Positions 39,401 through 48,500 of a stretch of DNA of 64,000 nucleotides are shown one piece after another. Origin of the DNA: Sternotherus odoratus. Lineage: Eukaryota; Chordata; Testudines; Kinosternidae. Made by a program: the position numbers and the translations under genes. Positions within the stretch are counted from its first letter, which is position 1, and each line of letters opens with the position of its first letter. The notes beneath the pieces are model-generated. The model made no database searches. It worked only from the letters and a program-made list of their open reading frames with translations, and was not told the origin of the DNA. The stretch spans positions 558,001 through 622,000 of the forward strand of contig JAVMKO010000043.1 of NCBI GenBank assembly GCA_032164245.1, in the 5' to 3' direction.

Positions 39401-42400
39401 GTACTGTATTAGAAATGATCATAACACACTTGAGCACAAGTCAGTAGAAGGAGTGGGGAATGGGGGGGGCTAAAGGGGGTGGGGGGGCCAAGAGCCAGAC
39501 CTTCTGGGCTCTATCTCCAGTTCTGAGAGGGGAGTGGGGTCTGGTGGGTTAGAGCCGGGGTGTTGGGAGCCAGGACTCCTGGGTTCTCTCCCTGGCTCAA
39601 GGAAGGGGGTTCAACGGAAGGCTGCAAATCAAGATCCTTCTGCCTTTCCCCTCCTCAGGGACCGACATCAACAAAGCTCTGCTGGAGGCCACCTCGGTGC
39701 TGACCCAGAGCCCGCCGGAGCCATCCCCGCGGCGGGTCCCACTGCTCATCTTCCTGACAGACGGAGAGCCCACGGCGGGCGTGACCTCGGGCACCCGCAT
39801 CCTGGCCAACGCCCGGCAGGCCCTGGGCGGCTCCGTCTCCCTCTTCGGCCTGGCCTTCGGGGACGACGCTGACTACGGGCTGCTGCGGCGCCTGGCGCTG
39901 GAGAACCGGGGCGTGGCCCGGCGCATCTACGAGGACTCGGACGCCGCCCTGCAGCTCTCCGGCTTCTACGAGGAGATCGCCAGCCCGCTGCTGTACGACG
40001 TGGCCCTGGCCTACCGCGACGGCGCCGACCTCACCCGCACCCTCTTCCCCAACTACTTCCGGGGCGCCGAGCTGGTGGTGGCCGGGCGGCTGGCTCCAGG
40101 GGCCACCGAGCTCCACATCCAGGCCTCGGGCCAGGGGCCCGCCGGGCCGCTGAGCCTGGAGAACGACATCTCGGCCAACGCCACGGAGGCCGCCCCGTTC
40201 GGCTGCTCCCCAGACCTGGGGCAGATCGGGGGATTCGTCCAGCGCCTCTGGGCCTACTTCACCATCCAGGAGCTGCTCCGGGCCCGGTTCTGCTCCAACG
40301 ACACCGCCGCCCGCCGGCTGCTCACCGAAAAGGCCACCAACCTCTCGCTGAAGTACAACTTCGTCACGCCCGTCACCTCGCTGGTGGTGGTCAAGCCGGG
40401 GGAGGAGGAGGAGAACGACACGGCTCGGGCCACGCCCGGGGCTCCCGGCACTCCCCTGGCCACCACGGTGGCCCACCGTGCCACCAGAGCGGGGGCCACG
40501 TCCGCCTCCCTGCCTGACGGAGCCACCAAAGCTGCCACAGCTCTCCCCGGCCCAGCCCAGGCCACGCCGGCACCTGGCACTGCCACGACATCGCCAGCAC
40601 CTCGCCCAGCCCACGGCGTCCCCAGAGCCACACCCGGGAGAGCACCCAAAGCTGGGAGCCCCAAGGCCACGGCTCATCCGCTGCCGAGCCCGGGATCAGC
40701 CCCGGCACCCCCCTCCGGCCAGCCGGAGATGCCCCCGCAGCCGGCCACCAAGCGCCAGCCTCTCCCCAGAACCGAGAGGGCCCCCGTCTCGTGGGCCACA
40801 GCGGCTCCCACGGCCCGGACTGTCCCAGACGCCTGGCATGGCAACGGCACGGCTGCCACCCCCCCCAGGGCAGAGTCCAAGGGCGCCCGCGGCTCCATCC
40901 TACCCGCCACCGACCTCAGCCTGAGGCTGCTGCTGCTGCCGGCGGAGTCAGAGCTGCCGTCGGCTGTGGCTGAGGAATTCGTGGAGTCCCTCCACCCGCC
41001 GGCCGTCTACAGCTTTGTGGCGGCCAAAGGAGAGAGGGGTGGGGATCCTGCCCCCACCCACCCCCACCTGCCCCACAGCCGGGAGCCCCCCGGTGTCCCC
41101 CAGCCTGTGCTCCCCAAGCCGCCCCCTGTCCTCCGCTGGGATCTCTCCCCGACACCCTCCCCGGCCTGTGCTCCCCAAGCCGCCCCCTGTCCCCCACCGG
41201 GATCCCTCCCCGACTCCCCCAGGCCTGTGCTCCCCAAGCCGCCCCCTGTCCTCCGCTGGGATCTCTCCCCGACACCCTCCCCGGCCTGTGCTCCCCAAGC
41301 CGCCCCCTGTCCCCCACCGGGATCCCTCCCCGACTCCCCCAGGCCTGTGCTCCCCAAGCCGCCCCCTGTCCTCCGCTGGGATCTCTCCCCGACACCCTCC
41401 CCGGCCTGTGCTCCCCAAGCCGCCCCCTGTCCCCCACCGGGATCGCTCCCCGACACCCTCCCCGGCCTGTGCTCCCCAAGCCGCCCCCTGTCCCCCACCG
41501 GGATCCCTCCCCGACTCCCCCAGGCCTGTGCTCCCCAAGCCGCCCCCTGTCCCCCACCGGGATCCCTCCCCGACTCCCCCAGGTCTTGCTCCCCAAGCCG
41601 CCCCCTGTCCTCCGCTGGGATCTCTCCCCGACACCCTCCCCGGCCTGTGCTCCCCAAGCCGCCCCCTGCGTGGGTGCTCTGGGGCCGGAGCACCCATGGG
41701 GAGGAGGAATTAGCAGGCGCTTCACACCCACCGGCAATCAAGCTCCCCCTGCCTCTTCCCCGCCTTCTCCCTTGAGCGAGCCGGAGTTCCTGCTCTTCCC
41801 CCTCCCGCTCAGCACCGCTGCCCACCGCCAGTGGGGCAGGGAGGGGGAGGAGCGGGGACACAGCATGCTCAAGGGAGGAGGTGGGGCGGGGACTTGGAGG
41901 AAGGGGGTGGAAAGGGTTGGGGTGGGAAGAGGCAGGTGGGAGTGGGGACTTGGGGGAAGGGACAGGGACAGCGGGGGGTCGAGCACCCACCGGCGGGAGC
42001 AGAAGTCAGCGCCTTTGCCCCCACTGCCGGGATCCCGGTCTCCAGAATTGCATGGATGTTCATTCTGTCTCTCTCTCCCTACAGGTGTCCTGGGTTATGA
42101 TGACTACTCAGGTAACCCCACACCCTGGCCCACAAGCTGTCCCCTGGGTGGGGGAGCCAGGCAGGTCAGGGGATGGTCTACCAGTGCGCTGGCCCTTTAA
42201 GGGAAATCCCGCTTGGCCTAGCCCTTTAAGGCCAGGAATTCTGGGAGCTGTAGTTCCTGGGGGCTGGGAGCAAGGCCAGCTGAGACCCTGGCATGGGTAA
42301 GAAAGGGCAGGTCCGTTTCCCTGCCACACCCAGCTGCACTGAAGCCCGAAGAGCCAAGGGGGAGCTAAGGGGGGGGGGATCTGAGGTGACGCCGCGACCC

Positions 42401-44226
42401 TCCAGGCCATCGCTGAGCAATTGGCTCAGGCTCTCTGCAGACTCAGGCAGGCTCTGGTCCCATTTCCCACCGTTTCTCCCCCACCGTGAGTGGTAGAAAC
42501 TTCGTCTTTGTTTTAACTGCCAGCCCACAGTCTGCAGCCGGGGTGGGGGGCCTGGTGCCAGCCTCCTGTCCTCGCGCGCAACGCGAGCCGCCGCCCACCC
42601 TGACTCTGCCTTTCCCTTCCAGACTTGGCAGAAGACGGGGACAGCGACACAGGTATGGCCGGGGTGAGGGCAGGGGGAGACTCGGCTGTTTCCTGTGGGG
42701 CTCCCAGACGCTGCCCATCGTGGTCACTTGGGCTGTGCCAGGCCTGGCCCGCCGGTGCCCATGGTGCGCTAGAGAGGGAAGAGGAAATGCTCCAGCCCCC
42801 GACTGGCTGTAACCCCCTCTTCTCTCTCCCCCCACAGCGGGCATGGCAGACCTGGCTGGTGCCAGGTTCTTCACTTTCTCCTCCTCAGGTAAGGCTGCTC
42901 CGACCCCCAGGTGATGGGCCTGGTTCCCCCCCTTACTTCCCGCCCTGCTCTGCCTTGCAGTGGATGGAGACCCTCACTTCGTGGCTCGACTGCCCGGCTC
43001 CCCTGAGAGGCTGTGCTTTACCCTGGATGGGCACCCAGGAGACCTGCTCCAGCTGGTGACCGACCCCCCCAGCGGTGAGACTCCCCCATGCCCCAGGACT
43101 CCTGGGTTCTCTCCCTGGCTCTGGGAGGGGAGTGGGGGCTGGTGGCTTAGAGCAGGGGACTGGGGGCCAGGACTCCTGGGTTCTCTCCCTGGCTCTGGGA
43201 GGGGAGTGGGGGCTGGTGGCTTAGAGCAGGGGACTGGGGGCCAGGACTCCTGGGTTCTCTCCCTGGCTCTGGGAGGGGAGTGGGGGCTGGTGGCTTAGAG
43301 CAGGGGACTGAGGGCCAGGACTCCTGGGTTCTCTCCCTGGCTCTGGGAGGGGAGTGGGGGCTGGTGGCTTAGAGCAGGGGACTGGGGGCCAGGACTCCTG
43401 GGTTCTCTCCCCTGCTCTAGTGGCGAAGGTCCCTGTGGTGCCATGGGGGGCCGGGGGCCGAGTGATGGGAGACGTCGGGATCCCTGATGGCTCAGTAACC
43501 CCAGTGTGACCTGGAGTCTCTCCCCACAGGCCTGTCAGTCCACGGCCACCTCGTTGGGGCCCCCCCACGGCCGGGCTCAGCGGATCGGCCACGCACCTTC
43601 TTAGACGCCATCACGCTGCGGGTGGGGCCTCCGCGGCCCCCCTACGTGATCACCGTGACGCTCCGGGGCCTGGCGCTGCAGGGGGAGGGGGCCCTGGAGC
43701 TGCCCTTCGGCCGCCCGGCCTGGCTCAGCCGCCCAGGGCTGGGCGTGAGGGTGGGGCCGGGCGGCAACGCGACGCTGCGGCTGGGGGCCGGGCTGGAGTT
43801 CGTGGTGCAGCGCCATCGGTACGGCCACCCCAGCCGCCTGCAGAGAGACCACCTGGGCTTCTACGTGCTGGACGGCAGCGGGCTCTCGGGCCAGGCCCAT
43901 GGGCTGCTGGGTAAGGGGCCTGGACTCCCCCTCCCCTCCCCCATCGGCCAGGGGGGTTCCCACCATTCACCCCGTGTCCCCTCTCGCCCCCTGCAGGTCA
44001 GTTCCAGAACGCGGACATCCGACTGCAGCCGGGGGCGGGGGGGCGGCCCGCCCGGCTCCACAGGGGCGGGGCCACGGTGCCGGCCACGCGGGTCACCAAG
44101 CTGCTGAAGGACTCGCCCCTGCCGGCCCACCCGGCCCCTTGCTGGCTGGTGAAGGGCGGGGACGTGGAAGCCCTGCTGGGCGGGGCCTACGGGGCCTTCG
44201 TGGTCCCCCATCCACCGGAGGTGTGA
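24476..44226 (+). CDS. ITIH6: Inter-alpha-trypsin inhibitor heavy chain family member 6
   Basis: This is a secreted heavy-chain-like extracellular protein. The 14 exons are 24476-24568, 27974-28128, 31211-31321, 31559-31806, 33891-34060, 35051-35167, 38452-38623, 39659-41038, 42085-42111, 42623-42652, 42838-42888, 42961-43074, 43530-43910 and 43997-44226. They total 3,279 bases (1,092 aa) with every phase matching. Exon 1 is a signal peptide ([17 protein letters not shown]). Exons 2-4 form the VIT domain ([35 protein letters not shown]). Exons 6-8 form the vWA domain with the metal site intact: DVSGSM, the threonine in [12 protein letters not shown], and [12 protein letters not shown] proline/threonine-rich stretch follows in exon 8. 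The C-terminal domain begins with [13 protein letters not shown], keeping the DPHF site at which family heavy chains are cleaved and joined to chondroitin sulphate. It ends with [17 protein letters not shown]. Human ITIH6 is longer (about 1,313 aa), mainly because of a bigger proline-rich region. Introns are loaded with tandem repeats. Confidence 0.96.
24690..25165 (-). repeat. SINE-tail minisatellite in ITIH6 intron 1
   Basis: About seven units contain GAGAACCCAGGAGTCCTGGC, then ATCTAACCCACTAGACCCCA. Confidence 0.88.
25480..27592. repeat. 50-bp satellite-like array, ~42 units, ITIH6 intron 1
   Basis: A strict 50-base period contains GGCCCCATTGACTCCACGGA then GCGACGTCCGATGGACCCCA. Variants recur at a few fixed positions: GGGCGGCAGCT for GGACCCCAGCT, GATCT for GATCG, GACCCC for GGCCCC, and GTGACG or GCAACG for GCGACG. 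An apparent repeat of the block 27000-27220 at 27250-27470 (TTGGCGGCA, GGGTGGCA and GTGACG in the same order) suggests multi-unit duplication. All three minus frames stay open over most of it, giving spurious frames of up to about 760 codons. Confidence 0.95.
28215..31100 (+). repeat. Purine-strand minisatellite, ~73-bp unit, filling ITIH6 intron 2
   Basis: Units combine GGGGATTTGTGGATGGAGG, GGGATGGGACTGGAGAGATG, GGTGGGGATGGGGAGGGATG and GGTGGGAATGGAGAGATGG modules in varying order. The coding strand is almost free of C for 2.9 kb. The intron is 28129-31210, so little else remains in it. Confidence 0.95.
31355..31545 (+). repeat. SINE-tail minisatellite, ITIH6 intron 3
   Basis: Three units of about 77 bases contain GGGAGCCAGGACTCCTGGG and TAGTGGGTTAGAGCAGCGGG. 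Confidence 0.88.
32690..33190 (+). mobile_element. CR1-type LINE, 3' end of the reverse-transcriptase ORF
   Basis: An open stretch encodes [40 protein letters not shown] and [20 protein letters not shown], the ending typical of the CR1 ORF2 C terminus. It is a 5'-truncated, inactive fragment in ITIH6 intron 4. CR1 is the dominant LINE of turtles, crocodilians and birds. Confidence 0.85.
34150..34900 (+). repeat. G/A-rich minisatellite in ITIH6 intron 5
   Basis: Units contain GTGTGGGGGAGGAGGAAGGG and GGCGAGAGATGGGATGGATG. The units become more irregular after 34560. Confidence 0.88.
35440..35998 (+). repeat. 26-bp array in ITIH6 intron 6
   Basis: About 21 units of GTGAGCTCCAGTAGAACGCA plus GTGGAG. 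Two units near 35435 and 35880 lack the GTG step. Each unit carries a GGTGAG donor-like word and a CTCCAG acceptor-like word, so the array is rich in decoy splice motifs. Confidence 0.95.
36030..36262 (+). mobile_element. Degraded LINE 3' end (CR1-like)
   Basis: It has the words GACAAATTCAGACTGGAAAT, a short span, then GATGATTTGGGGGCAGTTCT and CTGGCCC, in the order seen in 3' tails of reptile CR1-like elements. A second, more diverged copy is at 54240-54450. The sequence between 36262 and 37085 is A/T-richer, with nothing I recognise. Confidence 0.55.
37085..37378 (-). mobile_element. CR1 fragment, inverted
   Basis: It begins with GAACCATAGAATCTAGACATG and continues with GGACTGGAAGGGACCTTGAG and a diverged run resembling the antisense CR1 3' end. 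It is truncated and non-coding. A further old repeat of unknown family may lie at 37740-37900 (GTAGCTTTTAGTGGAACAAC). Confidence 0.7.
38640..39375 (+). repeat. ~51-bp minisatellite, ITIH6 intron 7
   Basis: About 14 units contain GGGAGCATCCCCACAGCCGG and GGTCCTGCCCCGCTCCCCAC. The array starts within 20 bases of the exon 7 donor at 38623. Confidence 0.92.
41085..41680 (+). repeat. ~60/120-bp minisatellite after ITIH6 exon 8, frame-preserving
   Basis: Alternating units contain GTGCTCCCCAAGCCGCCCCC, with CTCCGCTGGGATCTC or CCCACCGGGATCCCTCC. The period is close to 60, a multiple of three, and the exon 8 frame stays open through it to about 41775. I place the real donor at 41039 because its phase fits the next exon, so the array is intronic. 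If that donor were skipped, proline-rich residues would be added before a stop. Confidence 0.85.
43090..43420 (+). repeat. SINE-tail minisatellite, ITIH6 intron 12
   Basis: Five near-identical units of about 70 bases contain CCAGGACTCCTGGGTTCTCT and GGCTGGTGGCTTAGAGCAGG. Confidence 0.9.
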
Positions 44227-44339
44227 GGCCAGGGGGTGTGGCCTGGCCACAGGGCAGGGTGGGGGCTGCCCCATGTCCCATCACTGTGACTGACCCCCCC
44301 CCGTACACCCGGGCAGGACACAGCCACCTGGCCCCTGGT

Positions 44340-44535
44340 CGTGGCCACGGCTAGTGGATTTAAGGTGGAATCCTCCCTCTTCCCCCTCCAATCGTGGATT
44401 TAGGGTGGAATCCTCCCTACCTGCCATGTACTGTGGATTTAAGGTGGAATCATCCCTCTTCCCCCTCCAGTCGTGGATTTAGGGTGGAATCCTCCCTACC
44501 TGCCATGTACTGTGGATTAACGGTGGAATCTACCC
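44340..44535 (+). repeat. Short repeat in the ITIH6 3' flank
   Basis: GTGGATTTAAGGTGGAATC and its variant with TTAGGG alternate about five times. The 44227-45539 spacer otherwise holds one SINE-tail unit (about 45040-45110) and no gene. No clear ITIH6 polyadenylation signal was found near the stop. Confidence 0.7.
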
Positions 44536-45134
44536 CTGCCCGCACACTTGCTGAATCAAGGTGGATCCCACCTCACTGTTAATGGACATGGGTCTTTAAA
44601 TTAAGTTGGATTTCCTTCCCCGGCGCAGTGGTGATTTACGGTGGAATGGATACGGGTTATTGATGTAAGGTGGATTTTTCCTCCCATGTAATTGTGTGTT
44701 GTTCATCCCTTCAGCATCACCCCCCCGCCCCCCATGATATGGGGTGTAGGTAATTTAATTTGTAAAGTAAATTCTAACCACAGTTCTACGCGACTCTTGG
44801 CTTGAAGGGGAAGGTGGCAAACACAGCACAGGGGGTGCGGGTGGAAGGAAGACACCACGGGCTGCACACACAGTTGGAAGATTTCACATCATCCCCCCCC
44901 CCGCCAGCTCACGGCTGTCAGGTGCCCCTTCCCCAGAGGGGGCCAGCATGCAAGTGAAGGTAGAATCCCCAAGGCTAAAACAGATTGAAGGTAGATAAAG
45001 GGTCCGTGAGAGAGCAGAACTCTGCCCCCCCCTCTCAGAGGGGGGAGAGAACCCAGGAGTCCTGGCTCCCAGCCCTGCCCCCACGACTGAACCCCACTCT
45101 CCTGCCAAAGGTGCAGCTAATCAACTCTCCATGC

Positions 45135-45154
45135 TGGCCACGAGGTGGCGCTGA
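45135..45154 (+). promoter_or_regulatory. CTCF-like binding motif between ITIH6 and the brambleberry-like gene
   Basis: TGGCCACGAGGTGGCGCTGA matches the vertebrate CTCF core (CCACNAGGTGGCGC form) at nearly every position. It lies about 0.9 kb after ITIH6 and 0.4 kb before the next gene, where an insulator would be plausible. Confidence 0.55.
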
Positions 45155-45539
45155 AGCCCCACTGGCTGCAACAGACCACGTGACCTGACCCCGCCTCCTG
45201 CAAAAAAGAGGGGCCGGCCGCTGAGCGCTACGGGGGCCGGTGGGGGAAAGGGAAAAGCGGAGACAGAATGTACCATCTGCGCCAGGAAAGGGGGGGTGTC
45301 TCCCATGTGCTGGCTTCCATAGAGCTCTCCTCGGGGCCCCTGCACCAATAAGAAGCTGTGACCCACGCTAACGGGAGAGGTGTAACCCCATTGCCCCTGC
45401 CCCCGTAAGTGGTTTAACCCATTTGGCCCCGCCCCCAAAGGGAGGAGCAGAGCTCCAGTGGCCCCGCCCCAATGAGAAGGGATTTAATCCCCAGTGGCCC
45501 CGCCCACCCTTGACCCTGGCTCTCCCCAGTGACCTGCCC

Positions 45540-48500
45540 ATGGGGCTGCCCCCCACTCTTCTCCTGCTGCTCTGCCTCTGCCCTGCCCCCCAGGCCCTGC
45601 TCCCCCCAGACCCAGGGCTGCTGGCCCAGGGCCGTGCCCGGCTGCGGGAGGCCCAGACCCTGGCTCAGCACCCACAGCTGGGGGCCTGCTGGGCGGGGGC
45701 CCTGGGCAGGCTGGACACGGGCTGCCAGCAGCTGAGCGAGGAGCAGCAGAGCCACCTGGCCCTGGCCTTCGCCCACTGCCACCTGCAGAGGTGATGCCCG
45801 GACGCCTGGGTCCCAACCCCACAGGGAGTGGGCAGGGCTGGGAGCCGGGACACCTGGGTTCTGTCCCCCGGGGGGGGGGGGGCCTGGGAGCCAGGACTCC
45901 TGGGTTCTGTCCCCCTGGGAGTGGGGGGTTGGGAGCCAGGACACCTGGGTTCTGTCCCCCTGGGAGTGGGGGGCTGGGAGCCAGGACACCTGGGTTCTGT
46001 CCCCCTGGGAGTGGGGGGCTGGGAGCCAGGACACCTGGGTTCTGTCCCCCTGGGAGTGGGGGGCTGGGAGCCAGGACACCTGGGTTCTGTCCCCCTGGGA
46101 GTGGGGGGTTGGGAGCCAGGACACCTGGGTTCTGTCCCCCTGGGAGTGGGGGGCTGGGAGCCAGGACACCTGGGTTCTGTCACCCTGGGAGTGGGGGGCT
46201 GGGAGCCAGGACTCCTGGGTTCTATCCCCCTGGGGGTGGGGTGGCTGGGAGCCAGGACTCCTGGGTTCTATCCCCCTGGGAGTGGGGTGGGGCTGGGGTT
46301 CTATTCCTGGGACACCTGGGTTCTATCCCCCTGGGGGTGGGAGCCAGGACTCCTGGGTTCTATCCCCCTGGGGGTGGGGCTGGGAGCCAGGACACCGGGG
46401 TTCTATCCCCCTGGGGGTGGGAGCCAGGACACCTGGGTTCTATCCCCCTGGGGGTGGGAGCCAGGACACCTGGGTTCTATCCCCCTGGGGGTGGGAGCCA
46501 GGACTCCTGGGTTCTATCCCCCTGGGGGTGGGAGCCAGGACTCCTGGGTTCTATCCCCCTGGGGGTGGGAGCCAGGACTCCTGGGTTCTATCCCCCTGGG
46601 GGTGGGAGCCAGGACTCCTGGGTTCTATCCCCCTGGGGGTGGGACTGGGAGCCAGGACTCCTGGGTTCTATCCCCCTGGGGGTGGGACTGGGAGCCAGGA
46701 CACCTGGGTTCTATCCCCCTGGGGGTGGGAGCCAGGACACCTGGGTTCTATCCCTGACTATAGAAGGGAAGTGGGGTTAGTAGGCTGGGAGCTAGGACAC
46801 CTGGGGTCTTTCCTTGGCTCTGGGAGGGGAGTGGGGTCTAGTAGGTGAGAGCAGGGGGCCTGGGAGCCAGGACTCCTGGGTTCTATCCCCCTGGGGGTGG
46901 GGCTGGGAGCCAGGACACCTGGGTTCTATCCCTGACTATAGAAGGGAAGTGGGGTTAGTAGGCTGGGAGCTAGGACACCTGGGGTCTTTCCTTGGCTCTG
47001 GGAGGGGAGTGGGGTCTAGTAGGTGAGAGCAGGGGGCCGGGGAGCCAGGACTCCTGGGTTCTATCCCCCTGGGGGTGGGGCTGGGAGCCAGGACACCTGG
47101 GTTCTATCCCTGACTATAGAAGGGAAGTGGGGTTAGTAGGCTGGGAGCTAGGACACCTGGGGTCTTTCCTTGGCTCTGGGAGGGGAGTGGGGTCTAGTAG
47201 GTGAGAGCAGGGGGCCTGGGAGCCAGGACTCCTGGGTTCTCTCCCCAGGCATGGTGACCTAGGGGTCCCTGGCTAAGTCCCCCGCTGTCCCTTGGCCAGG
47301 TCGGGCCGGCCCTTCCCTCGCTGCGAGGCCGGCAGCTCCGTCCGGGCCTGCACCCACTCCATGGACCCCGTGGCCTTCGGCGTCTACACTGAATTCTTCA
47401 CCCACGCCCACAGCATGTGCTACGTCCTCCGCAGCGAGGCCTGGCAGCAGCGAGCCGAGGGCGCCGTGCACAGGTGAGCGCGGGGGGGGGGCGCCGGCTT
47501 CCCTCCTGAGCTGAGTGTGTTGAGTCCCCGCTCGCACCCAGTCAGCCCCCAATGCTGGGGCTGAGCAGAACACGGGGACGTCCCTCCCCCTTCCCAAAAC
47601 AGAAGGACAATAGGTGGAAGGTGGCTGTTGGGGCGAGGGAGATGGGGGGCAGATCGGGGGAGGGGGCTCAGTGGGTGGGGGAGCCTTGGGGAGGGGGCTA
47701 GGTGGCTGCATGGGGTGTGGATACAGAGTCTTTCCCTACATCTTTCCAACCAAAGTTGGATGGAAAGGGCTGGGGGGGGGGCTGCATCTATGGGGCAGGG
47801 GGCTTTGCGTATAGCGGGGCCTAGCCTGCACATTAGGGGGTTGGAGGTTGGCTGCTCTGTAGACTCTGAGGTTCAGTGGTGTTGAGGGCCCATGAACTCC
47901 CAGGTCCTGGAGTCACGTGACTGGGCCAGAACCTCAGATCTCGAGAAGAAAGAAACAGGAACGTTTCTATCCCTCAGGGTCGGGCAGAAAAGCTGCCAAG
48001 ACCCTGAGCCCATCACTCGCAGAGGTGTGAACCAAGCGTGCCTGGGTCTGCAGAGAGCCTGTGCTCATCGCTCGCAGAGGTGTGAACCGAGCATACCTGG
48101 GTCTGCAGAGAGCCTGAGCCCATCGCTCGCAGAGGTGTGAACTAAGCGTGCCTGGGTCTGCAGAGAGCCTGTGCTCATCGCTCGCAGAGGTGTGAACTAA
48201 GCGTGCCTGGGTCTGCAGAGAGCCTGTGCTCATCGCTCGCAGAGGTGTGAACCGAGCATACCTGGGTCTGCAGAGAGCCTGAGCCCATTGCTCGCACAGA
48301 GGGAGCTGATAGGCGGTGCTGCCTGTGTGGCTAAGCAGCACGTTACCGGGCTTGGGAGCATGTGGCAGGATCAAGGCCCCGCTATGGTGCTGCCACCCCT
48401 CCCCCCTCTCTCCCTCCCCCCAGGCTGGTAGCCACTTCGGAGAACGTGGCCGAGCGGCTGGAGGAGACCAACCAGCTGGCGGAGCAGGCGGCGCGGGCGC

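Noticed and set aside
45791..46780. A 329-codon frame rich in ARTPGFYPPG
   Set aside because: Minisatellite translation in brambleberry-like intron 1.
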